NCBI GenBank assembly: GCA_018136815.1
Contig: CM030931.1
Span: forward strand, 7,588,488 to 7,629,811
Reading direction: 5' to 3'
DNA: 41,324 nt
Source: Isochrysis galbana
Lineage: Eukaryota > Haptophyta > Isochrysidales > Isochrysidaceae
In this document: piece after piece, positions 1 to 10,404 of the stretch
How positions within the stretch are numbered: the stretch's first letter is position 1
How the letters are laid out: each line of letters starts with the position of its first letter
Program-made: the position numbers and the translations under genes
Notes under the pieces: generated by a model
Told to the model about the DNA's origin: nothing
The model's database searches: none
Seen by the model: the letters and a program-made list of their open reading frames with translations, nothing else

Positions 1-90
1 AGCCGCCCCTTCGCGACGCTCGATGCCTTCATGGCGCAATACTCGCTCTACTGCCTTGAGAAGGACATCGAGCCGCTCCTGCTCGACGAG
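1..90 (+). CDS. Possible upstream exon of the EF-hand membrane protein gene (partial)
   Basis: Frame 1 is open from the first base (reading ...FATLDAFMAQYSLYCLEKD...) up to GAG at 88-90, which is followed by GTGACT, a plausible splice donor. A CAG at 151-153 could be the matching acceptor, giving a 63-nt in-frame intron; a second candidate exon would be 154-213. The chain to the main exon at 577 is not resolved, because the stretch from about 300 to 576 is probably intronic. The peptide itself is not recognised. The assignment to the downstream gene rests only on strand and proximity. Confidence 0.3.
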
Positions 91-576
91 GTGACTCGCA
101 CACGAGCGCTGGCTTCTGCTCTGACCAGCTCCTGCCTGTTGCGGCGACTTCAGCTCTCAATCGCAGGGAGGGTGGTCAGCTTACCGTCCGCATCGGTATC
201 GCGCTCTCAGGTGTTGAAGGAGATCAAGAGCGCTCGCGTCGGGCTGGCTGTCCACCAATACACGGCACGGCAGGTGCGCTGTCGAAGGGGGGGGGGGCGC
301 ACGCAAATTTGACGATGTGCGCTTGTTGCGATAGACGGGCGCGCAATAGACTCTAGGGAGACTAAGGTGGTGCCAGCGTCTCCACTCAGAGTCGTCGCAT
401 TCAGGTGCCTGAGTTGAGGCAGTTGCTGGATGCCATGAGCGCTGCGCATGCCTTTGGCGGGGATGGCAGCTGGCGTCCAACCCTTCCGTTGACGACGTTC
501 GCTTCGGGGTGGGGTTCCTCCGTTTATTTAGCCCGTCCTTAAATCCTTCGCCACACCGGCTGCCTGTATGGAATAG

Positions 577-2382
577 GTCCGCGGCCTCAAATGGAAATCA
601 GAGGCGGAGGTTGCCGAAGCAGTCAAGAGTACCGGCTACGGCACCGAATCTGTGAAGGATGGGGTGGTGGAGGATGAGGCAGAGGCGGTGCTGAAGATGG
701 CAGACATTCAGTCGTTTCCGAGGGCGCACATTCACGTACTCGTCGAATTCATCCGGCTGCACTGCAACCCCGGGCTGCCATCGGACTCCATCGACATAGA
801 AGATCGGCCGCTGATGGGCGGTAACGCCGGCACTGCTGAAGTCGAGCTGGGCCTCGCTTCCCGATTTTCCAAGTGGCAGCGAGAAGTGTACCCGGATGTG
901 CGTGTTCAGCTCGAGGGCCACGTGTGGACTAAGGTGCTGCCGCCTCCTGCTCGCTACGTTGACGGTGTGCGCATGCGGATGGTGTGTGGCGGCACTTGGC
1001 GCGAGCCAACCAGGGACAACGATTCTGCTACGGGGTGTGCCAAGTTTGTCGGCCCGCCTGGCATCAACGGCATGCCCTCCGCCTCTTGGTATGGGTTCAC
1101 GCTTGTGGCGACCATCATCCACTTCGCGATCGTTTTACTGCCCATCTTCGCGCTCCTCTTGCTCACGATGCGCGTGCAAGATATGTGGGCGCTGACCATG
1201 GCGCCGCCCACAGTGGGGGGTCGGCGGCCGCAAGTTATTTACGTCGCATTCCAGCCCTCTCCACTCGCTACGGTCGTGGGGCTCACCTCTTCGGAAGTGT
1301 ACCTCCGTCCACTTGTGCAGGCAGCCGTGATTGAGTCGGGGGTGTTCCTCGTTTTCACCATGTGCCGCGCCTTATTGCATTATGCCGAGCTGTCACAGCC
1401 ACGCCGTGCCTCTCGGCCTTATGCATGGGCATTCCTCCACTACATTCGGTTGTGCTATGCTGTGCTAGCTGCGCTCCATGTTGCCATCTTTCTGTCCATG
1501 GGCTCGATGGCCGCCTGCTGGTTCGTGTTGGGCGCAGCGCTTGAGCCGATCCGCTTCCTCGCATACGGCACAGCCGTTATCACCTTGTTCATCAGCATTT
1601 ACTATGTCGCCACCAGCATCGTAGCTCTGGCCGATCGTACCAAACGGTCGCTGACGCTCCGCATACACACGCAGCTGGCCACGCAGCTTCGGCACGCCCG
1701 TCTGCGCATCTCCCGCTGTAAGCTGACCGAACAGCTCGTCAATTGTCGGGAAAACAATGACCCGAGTTCCGCGGAGGCAGTGCACGCTGAACTGCAACAA
1801 CTCGGGCAACAAGAGCGTGCGCTCGCTGAGCATGGAGCAAGGCTGGAGAATGGCGACGGGAAGCTGGAGGCTGATGAGGTGGATGCTGAAGAGATCTTCA
1901 AGACACTCGACGTCGACGGCAGCGGCACTCTCACCTTGAACGAACTCGAGGCGCTCTTCGATGAGCTCGATCTTCCGATCTCGGAGCGGTACAAGCGGTC
2001 GATGTTTGCTCAGCTAGACATCGAGAGCGACGGCACCGTCTCGGTGGAGGAGTTCCGGCGCGGCTGGGACGACATGATTGGTATGATCGTGGAGCACGGG
2101 CTCATCAATGCTGGCCTGACCACGTTGCAGATCGTCGCCGCCATCCTGACCCTCACCACTCTGGTGAGCCTCCTCATCGCCTTCATCATCGTCGCGCTCT
2201 CCGGCTGGCCTCGCCAGAGCCTCGACTCGGCGGTAATTGAATCGATCCTGGTGGCGGGGGTGGGCGTGGCTGCCAAGAATAGGAGCAAATGGAGCATCGA
2301 GACGGAGAAGGCGAAGCTCGACGGGCTGGTGCAGGGCACCGTGACCGCTACCGAGGCGTCGCTCAAGTCCAAGGCAGTCTAA
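577..2382 (+). CDS. EF-hand multipass membrane protein, 3' exon (partial)
   Basis: This long reading frame is open from just after a TAG at 574-576 to TAA at 2380-2382 and has no ATG near its beginning. It therefore most likely starts at a splice acceptor (...GGAATAG, 576/577) and is a 3'-terminal exon. About 150 soluble residues are followed by hydrophobic segments at WYGFTLVATIIHFAIVLLP, near VIESGVFLVFTM, near YAVLAALHVAIFLSMG and near AVITLFISIYYVATS. A charged region then carries two canonical EF-hand loops, DVDGSGTLTLNE and DIESDGTVSVEE, preceded by a degenerate one (ENGDGKLEADE). A last membrane segment (LTTLVSLLIAFIIVALSG) and a cytosolic tail follow. The layout suggests a Ca2+-regulated membrane protein, loosely like polycystin-type or other EF-hand channels, but no pore signature is visible, so channel function is not claimed. 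Confidence 0.75.
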   Translation, partial: VRGLKWKSEAEVAEAVKSTGYGTESVKDGVVEDEAEAVLKMADIQSFPRAHIHVLVEFIRLHCNPGLPSDSIDIEDRPLMGGNAGTAEVELGLASRFSKWQREVYPDVRVQLEGHVWTKVLPPPARYVDGVRMRMVCGGTWREPTRDNDSATGCAKFVGPPGINGMPSASWYGFTLVATIIHFAIVLLPIFALLLLTMRVQDMWALTMAPPTVGGRRPQVIYVAFQPSPLATVVGLTSSEVYLRPLVQAAVIESGVFLVFTMCRALLHYAELSQPRRASRPYAWAFLHYIRLCYAVLAALHVAIFLSMGSMAACWFVLGAALEPIRFLAYGTAVITLFISIYYVATSIVALADRTKRSLTLRIHTQLATQLRHARLRISRCKLTEQLVNCRENNDPSSAEAVHAELQQLGQQERALAEHGARLENGDGKLEADEVDAEEIFKTLDVDGSGTLTLNELEALFDELDLPISERYKRSMFAQLDIESDGTVSVEEFRRGWDDMIGMIVEHGLINAGLTTLQIVAAILTLTTLVSLLIAFIIVALSGWPRQSLDSAVIESILVAGVGVAAKNRSKWSIETEKAKLDGLVQGTVTATEASLKSKAV

Positions 2383-2758
2383 CCCCTCCCCACCCCCTCC
2401 TACCCGGGTAGAGGTGAGGGAGTCTGGGTTGAGCAAGAATATCGGTGCATCGGGGAGTCAGAGTACCTTTTCCACCTCACTCTGCGAAGCCTCCCCCCCC
2501 CTGGCCTCCTCATTTCCCCCTCGCAATCCGATATGGGAGGAGAGCGATGGCAATAGATTGCGAATCAGCAGCACACTTGCGCCTATTTGCAGGATAGCAG
2601 TTTGGTCCGAGCGCCGCCTGCCCCGTAGGCGTAGGAAGCGCAGCATTTCCACCCACCCTCTTGAGGCGTTGGAGTTTCTGTGCTGCTTACATTGGAGGGT
2701 GACACCCGTAAATGATATTTCAGAGGCTGCAAGTGTCGTCCCTCGTGAGCGAGCCCTC
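2383..2758. other. Intergenic, no gene seen
   Basis: The stretch is 3' flank of the EF-hand gene with C-rich runs. Short open frames here have no recognisable features. It ends at the left target-site duplication of a family 1 element. Confidence 0.6.
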
Positions 2759-3722
2759 TTATCGGGTCGATTGACAACCTACTTTTATAAGTGGGGGTCA
2801 ATGGGGGCCTCGCGCCCCCCTCTCTCCATCGCGGACACCCCCCGGGGTGGGCCCGTACAATCAACCCCAGCCCCTGCCCTCTGGCAGGGGCTGGGCAATC
2901 AACACTCTGGCCCAGACCCCTAGTGGGCGCGGGCCGTGACTCGCACTCCCACGCCCAGCATGGGCCTGCCCTCGAGCTGACTCCCCCCCCATCCCTGGTC
3001 GCCAGGCAGACAGAGGGCTTCGGGCGGCTCCCAGGGCCAGCGAGGCAAGCGTGGGAGAGGCAGGAGGGGCCAGGGGCTGAGCCCCAGCCTCCACTGCCCC
3101 CTGAGCTGCCCTGGCTGGCCCTCTGAGAGCCCCCAAAGGGCCTCTGAGAGCAGGCCGTGGCGCGCCGCATGGCGACGCGCCGCAGGGGCAGAGGTGGAGG
3201 AGAACGGAGAGAGGGAGAGGGGGGGTTTTGCACCCCCCCCGATGGAGTGCGGTGAGAAACGGGACTCGTTTGCGTTAGCAAACGGGCGGAGGGGGGCGGC
3301 TGGCGACAGGAGGGGGATGAGGAGGGAGAGGCTCAAGGCGCCTACGGGAACCACGGTGGCAGGTATCTCGAGGCGCAGTCTTTTATTTCTCGAGGACAGC
3401 TCGCGGCGAGAGCTGTAAGGGCCGTTTCTTTTCATGACGAGAGGTTCCTCACCCCCCCCCCCGGTGCTTTTTCCCGGAGAGTCGGCCGGCGTCGACCGGT
3501 CCGCCTCAATGGGTTTTCCCTTATTGTAGCTTGTGGGGAGTTATAATGGGAGCCGGGGGTTTGCGAGGGGGGAGATTCGTAGGGGTGCATATGCGTATGT
3601 GTCTAGTGACAGCACACGTCAAGGCGTACGGGCAGGTGCGCTGAGGGGTGTCGTGATAGTACCGGGCTAGTGGCAGTAGTGGTACTAACGCTCAGATATT
3701 TTATTATTATCGGGTCGATTGA
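2759..3722 (+). mobile_element. Family 1 element A, complete, with 16-bp target-site duplications
   Basis: Element body 2775-3706 (932 bp) is flanked by exact copies of TTATCGGGTCGATTGA at 2759-2774 and 3707-3722. The body starts CAACCTACTTTTATAAG, followed by a G-tract/C-tract hairpin (GGGGGCCTCGCGCCCCC). A perfect 11-bp-stem hairpin lies at 2868-2893 (CAGCCCCTGCC, loop CTCT, GGCAGGGGCTG). The 3' end has TACTAAC at 3683-3689, CAG at 3693-3695 and a TATTTTATTA tail. It is nearly identical along its length to the copy at 13282-14198. Open frames inside it are a by-product of GC richness and are not kept in diverged copies such as B. Exact 16-17 bp duplications plus a T/A-rich 3' tail point to target-primed reverse transcription by another element's enzyme. 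Confidence 0.85.
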
Positions 3723-4011
3723 TGAGCCTCCGTGCTGGATTGATTGTCGTGGAGGTGAAACGGTTTCTTGGAGGGGCGATAAGAGTTCCGAGGCGTCTCG
3801 AAGCCCGGGGAAGCCCCTTCCACGGCGTCTCCCCCCGGCGGCTCGCTCCTTGTGTTACGTCCAGTCGGAGACGGAGAGGCGAAATGTCGGTTTGTCCGCA
3901 CAACCAACCTCAGCCGCCAGAGGCCTGAAATTGAGAGTATTTTTCGAAAATTTTGCCGAAAGACCCCGGATTTTTTTGCTGGTCACTCATACCAGAACCG
4001 CTATAGGGAGC
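3723..4011. other. Spacer between two family 1 elements
   Basis: No coding sequence is supported. This is pre-insertion DNA lying between elements A and B. Confidence 0.5.
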
Positions 4012-4925
4012 TTATTTAGGTCCTCGTTCACTAATCTTATGATTGGTCGCCATGGAGGGGGGCCTCGCGCCCCTCCCACTCTCTCGACTCCCCTCATGGG
4101 GGGCGAGAACCATCCACCCCCGCCTGCGCTGCCTCTTGGCATGTAGGGGGGACTCACCCAGACTGCCTAGACTCTCCCTGAGAGTCGGGCACAGATCGCA
4201 CGCCCTGGCCCGCGTTGGCCTGCGCCTTCTCGCTCTGACCAACCCCTCCTCCCCCTGGGCCCCCCTGATCAGGAGCCCCCAGCCAGCTCCTGTCGACCGG
4301 CAAGGGCTCGAGAGCCAGCGAGGGAGGGGCAGGAGGGGCCGGGGCCATGCCCCAGCCTCACCTGCCCCCTGAGCTGTGCTCCCAGGCCCCTGCAGGCCTC
4401 CTGGGGACCTGAAGAGGGGCCGCAGGCGCGCGCCATGGGCCAGAGCCGCAGGGAAGAGAGGAGGAAGAGGGAAGAGGGAGGGGAGGGGGGAAGTGGCAGC
4501 TCTCCCCTCCGGCGTTTACGTGTCTTCTCGCCCCGTTTGGGTAAGAGAAGACGGGGGCACCAGAACCAGGAGGGAAGGGCCGCGGCTCGCCGCGGCCACT
4601 CGCCTCGGCGAGAGAGATTAGCGCTTCTGGGCTCTCATTCACGAGTGCCCCCCCCCCCCCCCCCGCGTTGTTTTTACCCGAAAGGGGTTTTCCCCCAGCG
4701 TGGACTCGAGGAGAGGACGTGCTGGGGTGCGCGGGGTCGGTGCATGCACTGGGGGGAGGACAAATATCGAGGGGAGGGGGCAGTGCCCCCTCCCCCCGGT
4801 AGCACTCGGACACCTGGCTCGTCAGGTATGGCGGGATTCCGGGACGGAAAAGTTGTGTCCAATTAGCTAGTGGGGTTGGCTAGGATATAACATTAATCAT
4901 TTTATTATTTATTTAGGTCCTCGTT
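4012..4925 (+). mobile_element. Family 1 element B, complete but diverged, with 17-bp target-site duplications
   Basis: Body 4029-4908 (880 bp) is flanked by exact copies of TTATTTAGGTCCTCGTT at 4012-4028 and 4909-4925. The 5' head (CACTAATCTTATGATTGGT, then a G-tract and C-tract) aligns with the other family members. The 3' end differs in detail from element A (AGCTAGTGGGGTTGGCTAGG, then ATAACATTAATC and TTTTATTA) but has the same organisation and tail. The same 3' end appears as orphan fragments near 8285 and 19659. It carries no convincing gene. An adjacent minus-strand copy (C) begins directly after the right duplication. Confidence 0.8.
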
Positions 4926-4929
4926 TGCC

Positions 4930-5757
4930 CATTACCGATGGTGCCCTTCGCACCCCCCTAGTGAGTGACCGGGCTAACATGCGGCCATGGACCCACCACT
5001 TTGCACTTTGACGCAAGACACTTTCTACACCCCACTCCCCCGGTCCTTTCCCCCCCGCCATCAGGCGACTCCCCACGTGCCCACGTACACTACTAGGGGG
5101 ATAGGGATGGCTTAGATATGGTCTGGCGGCCGGCGGCTCGCGCCCCCCCCCCCCCCGGTGATCTTTCCCCCCTTCCTCCTGTGTCCCGGGTACGCGGCGG
5201 CCTCATTCCCGACTTATCCTGTAAAGAGATGCAAGACTTACCGATTTTTCGGTGGGCGGAGCTGCGGGGCTCTCGCTGCTGGCGCCCACCTCCTTTTCCG
5301 CGCGCTCTCTCCCCTCTCCTGCGGCACGCGCGATGGCGCGCCTGCGGCAGGCCTGCAGCTGCCCTCTGGCGACCCCTGAAGGCTCCTGGAACCTGGAGGC
5401 CAGTATCAGGGGGCAGAGGAGGTTGGGGCTGGGCCCTGGCCTCCCCTGCCTCTCCCTCGCTGGCGCTCCTGCGCCTCTGGGGCGCCCCCGCTCTGCACCT
5501 GTCTGCCTATCGTCTAGGCGCTAGGGGGGGAAGGGGGGAGTGGAGCGATGGGGCTGGCCACGACAAGCCAGGGCGGGCGAATGGGGCATGGGGCAAGCCT
5601 GCCAGGGAGAGAGTGGGCCAACAGGGCAGTGTGCGCTCCTGGCAAGCCATCAGGCATGCGCCAGGAGCATGGGTGGTTCCTCACCCATGGCCAGGGGAGC
5701 AGTGGAGAGAGGGGGGGGGCCCCTTCCCCCCCATGGGCGAACGAAGTGAAAGTTTAG
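4930..5757 (-). mobile_element. Family 1 element C, reverse orientation
   Basis: Read on the minus strand, it starts with the family head at about 5757 (GACTAAACTTTCACTTCGTT, then a G-tract and C-tract). Its 3' half is closely similar to element G at 22212-22967: both contain GGTGATC near a C-run, ACTACTAGGGGGATAGGG, and GCGGCC followed by TGGACCC. I could not find a clean target-site duplication, so the left boundary is approximate. GC-rich open frames inside are not considered genes. Confidence 0.65.
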
Positions 5758-6125
5758 TCCGAGTCGCGTGTGCGGTAAGAATATTTGAAAAATGTAGATC
5801 GCCGTGGGGGCTGTGCCTAAGCCCCAACGCCCCAACCCCCATCGCGGCGGGGCGTAGTTCAGATGCGGGGGGCGGAAGGGCTCGCGATCGACCAATCAAA
5901 GCGCATTGGCTTTACCGCTGTGCTGCTTTCCCTCCATCAGGATGAACCTCTGCCCTCTGCCGCCTCCTCGCTGCTCTTTCCATGCCCACGCATGACAAAC
6001 GATAGATAAGCAAGCACCCGCGTACTCGCCGCCACTATTACTACTCTACAACGTGCTCCGACACACTTCCCATCAAGTGTGTATAACCTATTTTCCGACG
6101 TGTGCGATCAGCCGGCCTCAAAGAT
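5758..6125. other. Intergenic flank, nothing recognised
   Basis: This is a mixed-composition stretch between element C and the 3' end of the rimM-like gene. I see no coding signal or RNA gene. Confidence 0.5.
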
Positions 6126-7223
6126 TCAGTTATCGGGCGAGCAGGTCTCACCGATCGCCGGGAGCAGGCCACGGATCACGACTCGTCTCCGCCGCTTCGG
6201 CTGCACGAGCTCGAGCAATCCATCCGGCGGGTTGATTAGCACGATGCCCTCCTCCAACGAGACAAATGGCACAATCTCGTCCACGAAGGGGATGAGCACG
6301 GTGTCGGCCTCCTCTGGGTCGTCGGGATCGAGAAGGCCGACGCCCCTGGTCTGCATCAGAGTCACCTCGAGCAGGTCGTTCCCCAGATTCGGATTACCTG
6401 TGAGCTCCTCCCGCGGCACGACACCCGTCACCCGCCCGAGCACTGGCCCGGCGATTTGCAAGACCGAATCGAGCACGGCGTGCGGGTCGGTGACCGCCTC
6501 CACGCGGCGGATGCATGCGACCTGCAGCCCCTCCAGCTGCCAGACCAGGATCTCGCCGTCCTCAAGCTTGGGCGTCATCTCGCGCCGTATGAATAGAGAG
6601 GAGCCCTTGAGCGCCGCCGCTTGCTCGCGGCTCATGACGCCCTCTATCTTGAGCAGGTACACTCCTTCGCCCGGCCCACGCCGGCCGGCAAGCAGCCGTA
6701 CCTCTCGCGGCGCACGGCGACGCGGCTTCCGCAGCCAGACACTACCTGGCCTGCACAGCCGCTCGTGCGCAAAGTCGGAGTCGGAGCGCACGCGTAGGGC
6801 GCCGGTAACCCCGTGGGGCCCACTCACCCGTCCGACCTCGCTGAAGCCAAAGGTGGCAGGATCTCTCTGGTCGAGCTGCGCGGCGTCCGGGTAGAGCCAG
6901 CGGCCCCTCTCGCGCTTCCGCTCGGCCAGCGGTGCATATCCGGCTCCCCGCCCCCCCTGCACAGCCTCTCTAGCCCCGCCAGCCCCGCCTGCAGCCCCTC
7001 CAGCCCCACCCAGCCCCCGCTCGCCCTCCCCCTCCCCAACGTTGGAGAAGCGGAGAGTGCGAGCCACCTCCTCTGCCTTGGAAAAGGAGGCGTACTTGTT
7101 GCGCCTGGCACGGCGCGCGTCGCTCGGCGGGGGTGGGGAAGGGTTGCCCGCGCCGCGCCCGCCCCCAGCCGGAGCGAGGCCCACAAGCGCCGCCAGCGCC
7201 GCCGCCAGCAGCGCCGTGCCCAT
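6126..7223 (-). CDS. rimM: RimM-like ribosome maturation factor, probably plastid-targeted
   Basis: The 365-aa product starts at ATG 7223; the frame is open 9 codons further to a GTG, but ATG is chosen for a eukaryote. Residues 1-20 (MGTALLAAALAALVGLAPAG) look like a signal peptide, followed by a basic, Pro/Gly/Ala-rich stretch to about residue 120, as expected for a bipartite plastid leader. From about residue 127 the sequence matches RimM: FSEVGRVSGPHGVTGALRV, then LLKIEGVMSREQAAAL, and a C-terminal PRC-barrel-like part (DDLLEV-like segment, VLIPFVDEIV, then DGLLEL). Bacterial RimM binds protein S19 and assists maturation of the 30S head, so the expected role is plastid (less likely mitochondrial) small-subunit assembly. 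No introns are visible. The poly-Gly/Ala linker near residues 70-95 is unusual but fits the local composition. Confidence 0.88.
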   Translation of the reverse strand: MGTALLAAALAALVGLAPAGGGRGAGNPSPPPPSDARRARRNKYASFSKAEEVARTLRFSNVGEGEGERGLGGAGGAAGGAGGAREAVQGGRGAGYAPLAERKRERGRWLYPDAAQLDQRDPATFGFSEVGRVSGPHGVTGALRVRSDSDFAHERLCRPGSVWLRKPRRRAPREVRLLAGRRGPGEGVYLLKIEGVMSREQAAALKGSSLFIRREMTPKLEDGEILVWQLEGLQVACIRRVEAVTDPHAVLDSVLQIAGPVLGRVTGVVPREELTGNPNLGNDLLEVTLMQTRGVGLLDPDDPEEADTVLIPFVDEIVPFVSLEEGIVLINPPDGLLELVQPKRRRRVVIRGLLPAIGETCSPDN

Positions 7224-7538
7224 CCGCCACGCGCAGTCTCCTCTCGCCACTTTTACTACTAGACTCTATATACTTAATATAGCTCCTCCTCTATCCGCTT
7301 CTGCTCTCTTTTAATTAAGGTGGTTCTTAAGGTTTTCTAACTCTGGCGCGAGACGGCGGGTGGCGGGCGCGCTGGCTGCCCACCTGCCCGCCTCTACAGG
7401 CCTTCGCTCCATGTATGGGGCATGGGAGTTCGGTGATCCGCAGGGGATGGAGGCCCAGGGAGTGGATGGATGTGATGGCGTGGCTGCAGCGGCTACTACG
7501 GCTACCCGCTACCCGGGGCTTCCCCGCCCGTGCTGCAT

Positions 7539-7787
7539 GTGAGGTGGGCTTTCTTGAGGAGTCTGTTCGCAAGCAATCAGAAGCGCAAGGCTGTCGAGCA
7601 AGTGCAACTAGTTTAATTCCATGTCCTGTGAGTGGCCGTGTGCGGGATGGGCGGCGTTGTGGCATCTTGTCATGAGACCCTAACCCTAACCCTTACCTAA
7701 GACCACTTCCAATGATTACTTTTACTTGGGCAGCCCTGCGCTTCTCTGATTGCTTGCGAACAGACTCCTCAAGAAAGCCCACCTCAC
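7539..7787. repeat. Long inverted repeat (foldback) with a telomere-like core
   Basis: The left arm 7539-7593 (GTGAGGTGGGCTTTCTTGAG...) is nearly perfectly reverse-complementary to the right arm 7731-7787 over about 55 bp. The roughly 137-bp loop contains CCCTAACCCTAACCCTTACC at 7678-7697, about three units of the CCCTAA telomere-type repeat. No protein-coding content is apparent. Confidence 0.8.
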
Positions 7788-8284
7788 AAACCCAATACAT
7801 GTCCTGAATCGGGGACTCCACAAACGGGGGGAGCGTGCTTCGGTGGCCTTTTTCCGTCATCCGGATCAGCACCCTCACACATCCTATGCGTCTGCACCGC
7901 CGCTTCTCCCTGCCGCCCTTCTTGCCGACAAACGCTTCTGGTGTATGAGGGTCAGTCACTCCCAGGCCTCCCACGTCTGCCCGTCTGCCTCCAGCAGCCA
8001 GCAGCCTCCCGCGCAGCCAGCCAGCAGTGCGCATCATCATCATCACCAGCATCCCTTTATCTATCGCCGTCGACCTGAGCACCACCGAGTTCGAGAACCG
8101 CGTTGGCGCACTTGTATCTCACAAGGACCTGGGCGAGTGCATGATCAAGCACACGGGCATCGGGACAATGCACGCGAACATGCAGAATGTCCAAGTAGAG
8201 TCCTTCTGCGTCGAGCGTCAGAAAGCTGCGACGCGTTTGGTGCGACAACACGATCTCCAACCAAGAGCATCGACGTCTCGTGAT
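7788..8284. other. Gene-poor stretch
   Basis: A 91-codon frame at 8027-8302 (+) contains a protein-like middle (TTEFENRVGALVSHKDLGEC) but has no recognised domain and runs into a family 1 tail fragment. It could be a gene remnant; I do not call it a gene. Confidence 0.35.
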
Positions 8285-8320
8285 GGGTTGGCTAGGATAT
8301 AACATTAATTATTTTGTTGA
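8285..8320 (+). repeat. Family 1 3'-tail fragment
   Basis: GGGTTGGCTAGGATATAACA followed by TTAATTATTTT matches the 3' end of element B (4873-4904). Only the tail is present, and it abuts the hAT transposase remnant directly. Confidence 0.6.
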
Positions 8321-8740
8321 ACGGGGCTGCTTCGAGCCTTCAACCCAGCCTTTGCCTACGGCAAGGTGGATGAGCTTTGGGTCCATCGGCTGGTTGAGAT
8401 TCCGTCATTTCATCATTTGCCCGCCGTTAGACAAAGGTTGCTCGATGAACTTCCGGAATACTTGATCGCTTGCCGTGGGACGAGGATTGATCATTCGGAA
8501 GTGCGGGTGTTCAGTAAGGAGGTTCTGCTATGGTGGGCATGCGACCACAGCAAGTTCCCTACCTGGGCATCCGCGGCAAGGATTGCATTTAGCATGACTC
8601 CCAATTCGGCTTCGTGTGAGCGTGTGTTCTCATTACTTGTTACGATGTTTGGCCCGAATCGTTCGGCCTCTCTCGCTGATCAAATACAGGCGGCGTTGAT
8701 GTTGCGATACAACAATAACCATCGGGAGAAGTGTGTGTGA
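8321..8740 (+). pseudogene. hAT-family transposase, C-terminal dimerisation domain remnant
   Basis: The open frame between stops at 8318 and 8738 encodes the diagnostic hAT C-terminal pattern. It reads VLLWWACDHSKFPTWASAA, then MTPNSASCERVFSLL (equivalent to the family's P-S-SA-x-CER-x-FS box), then ADQIQAALMLRYNN. The N-terminal BED finger and the RNase H-like catalytic core are missing, so this is a 5'-truncated, inactive copy. It is joined on its left to a family 1 tail, suggesting that a later insertion or deletion removed the rest. Confidence 0.85.
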
Positions 8741-9178
8741 TGTTGTAATGTTTCTTGTGTGTTACAGCTGTTTCTTGTGTGTTACAGCTATCAGCTATGT
8801 CACATTTGTGCTTGTGTGATAAGTGATGTAAGATGTAAGTTAATGTGAATGGGTTGACAACGACAACGAGCGCAACAAGCAAGTATAGCAACATAATAAC
8901 AACATAACCACGCAAAGTGCGTAAGAGGTGCGATAAACGCGAGGCGAGTTGCGCGCGAGTTTTTTTGTGTTTCTTAAGAGAAACGTGTTGCGGATGTACT
9001 TGCATCACGACAAATTGCCACAAGTTTGACCAAAAGTTTGGGTGGTCCGCCACAAGAATCCCGCAAGAACGGCCGACAAGTTTGGGCAAGTCGGGCTAAA
9101 AGTATTGACCTGGCCCTAGCGAGCGTGGGCGGTTGCGAGGGCGCGGGCCACAGCCTTGTACCCCACCCCCTCCTCCAG
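8741..9178. other. 3' flank of hAT remnant, AT-richer
   Basis: It contains a short direct repeat (TGTTTCTTGTGTGTTACAGC, twice near 8750-8790) and a lower-GC stretch, plausibly the rest of the hAT element's 3' end. Terminal inverted repeats were not identified. Confidence 0.4.
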
Positions 9179-9310
9179 CTGCATGACTTTGAGCGTGCTC
9201 GCAGGTTGGCAGATTTGTTGGCTGAGCAGCAAGCATCCGCAGATCGTAGGCGGGCAGGGCGCGAGCGTGAGCTAGCTAGACTGCAGGCAGAGGGATACAA
9301 CTATCACTAA
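9179..9310 (+). CDS. Possible terminal exon of an unidentified gene
   Basis: A pyrimidine-rich tract ending in CAG at 9176-9178 precedes an open frame to TAA at 9308-9310. It encodes about 43 residues, mostly charged and helical (FERARRLADLLAEQQ, then RERELARLQAEGYNYH). There is no ATG, so it would be an exon rather than a gene. The last codons lie inside the start of family 1 element D, so the native C-terminus has probably been replaced. The 17-mer within it, at 9277-9293, is the same as the target-site duplication of element F. Confidence 0.35.
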   Translation: MHDFERARRLADLLAEQQASADRRRAGRERELARLQAEGYNYH

Positions 9311-9660
9311 AACTGATAGGGTCATGGGGGCCCCGTGCCCCCCCTCCTCCATCGCAGACACCCCCTGGGTGGGCCTGCACACTCAACCTCAGCCCCTGCC
9401 TGCTGGCAGGGGCTGAGCTGACATCACTCTGGCACAGACCCTCGCCGAGCGCGCATCGCGCGCCGCACGCATTCGCCTGCACTGGCCCCTGATCGTACTG
9501 ACCCCCCACTCCACCACTGAGCCACAGACCACCTGAGCCGCCAGGAGGGCACCCAGGACCAGCGAGGCCAGCGAGGGAGAGGCAGGAGAGGCCAGGGGCC
9601 CAGCCCCAGCCTCCACTGCCCCCTGAGTAGCCCGGTCACTCACTCTTTTAACCACTATTT
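9298..9660 (+). mobile_element. Family 1 element D, 3'-truncated
   Basis: Starts CAACTATCACTAAAACTG, then CATGGGGGCCCCGTGCCCCCC, the family head. The internal hairpin at 9390-9415 keeps both 11-base arms of elements A and F exactly, with a different loop (TGCT). Similarity fades after about 9650. No second copy of a flanking duplication was found. Confidence 0.7.
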
Positions 9661-10404
9661 CCCACCTCCCCTGGTGTCCAAGGATTCCTTAGGGTCCCCC
9701 CTACCTGCCCGCCAACTCCTCCCCCTCCGAACCACCCCCTCCACCCCACGAAGGGCAATGGCGTCGTGAGGACTCCCCTCCCTTCCCCCGCGCGTGCGGC
9801 TATTTTGGGAGATTGAGGGGGCGCTCACGGAAGGGAATCAGATTGGTGAATGTGGGCGCATCAGTATTAGAAACGCGGAGCTTCCGCGACGTCCGATCGC
9901 CCGCGATCGGCGAAGAATGGCCTGGAGGTGGTGGCCATGCAGAGCCCAGAGCTCTCGCGAGCAGGGTGGGGGGTCACTAGTAGGTCGCACGCTGGTTCTT
10001 GAGGGTCGCACACACTCGCACTAACCCATCCTGGCCCCTCGCACCGCAGGAATGCCTCGATTCGATCCGGCCCGACGCCCAGGGCCACGGCCCCTATTGA
10101 CGTCGACAAGCGCCATTGACGCTGGAGGTGCAGCTCTTCAAGTGGCCGTGCGGCGCGACGGGCCGGTCGCGACCGCTGTTCCGGCCTGCCTGTAACCCCA
10201 AAGCCTCCTGGCCCGGCCCCACGCGTTCGCGCCCAGCGTTGATCCGAAATCTTGAGAGCTGGTGTGTGTCGTGTTCACGTCTCATCTCCGCCTTCACCGC
10301 AAAGGTGTACGCCGAGGCCGCTAGGTACATGAATTTGGCTCCTGGGGCGGAACCATTTCATGTGAAGTGTGTTAACTTGCCAAATGCAAGCTGAGGGGTA
10401 AGGA
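9661..10404. other. Non-coding spacer
   Basis: I see no supported gene. Composition is mixed and C-rich at the left, grading into the region before the 202-bp satellite. Confidence 0.45.

Noticed and set aside
2791..3126. Frame of 111 codons inside element A, repeated in element F (13298)
   Set aside because: Its conservation is explained by the near-identity of the two repeats. Diverged copy B does not keep the frame, and the peptide is low-complexity Pro/Gly/Ala.
5118..5945. 275-codon plus-strand frame
   Set aside because: It runs antisense through element C and is Trp/Arg/Gly/Pro-rich, as expected for random GC-rich frames. No domain or ATG context supports it.
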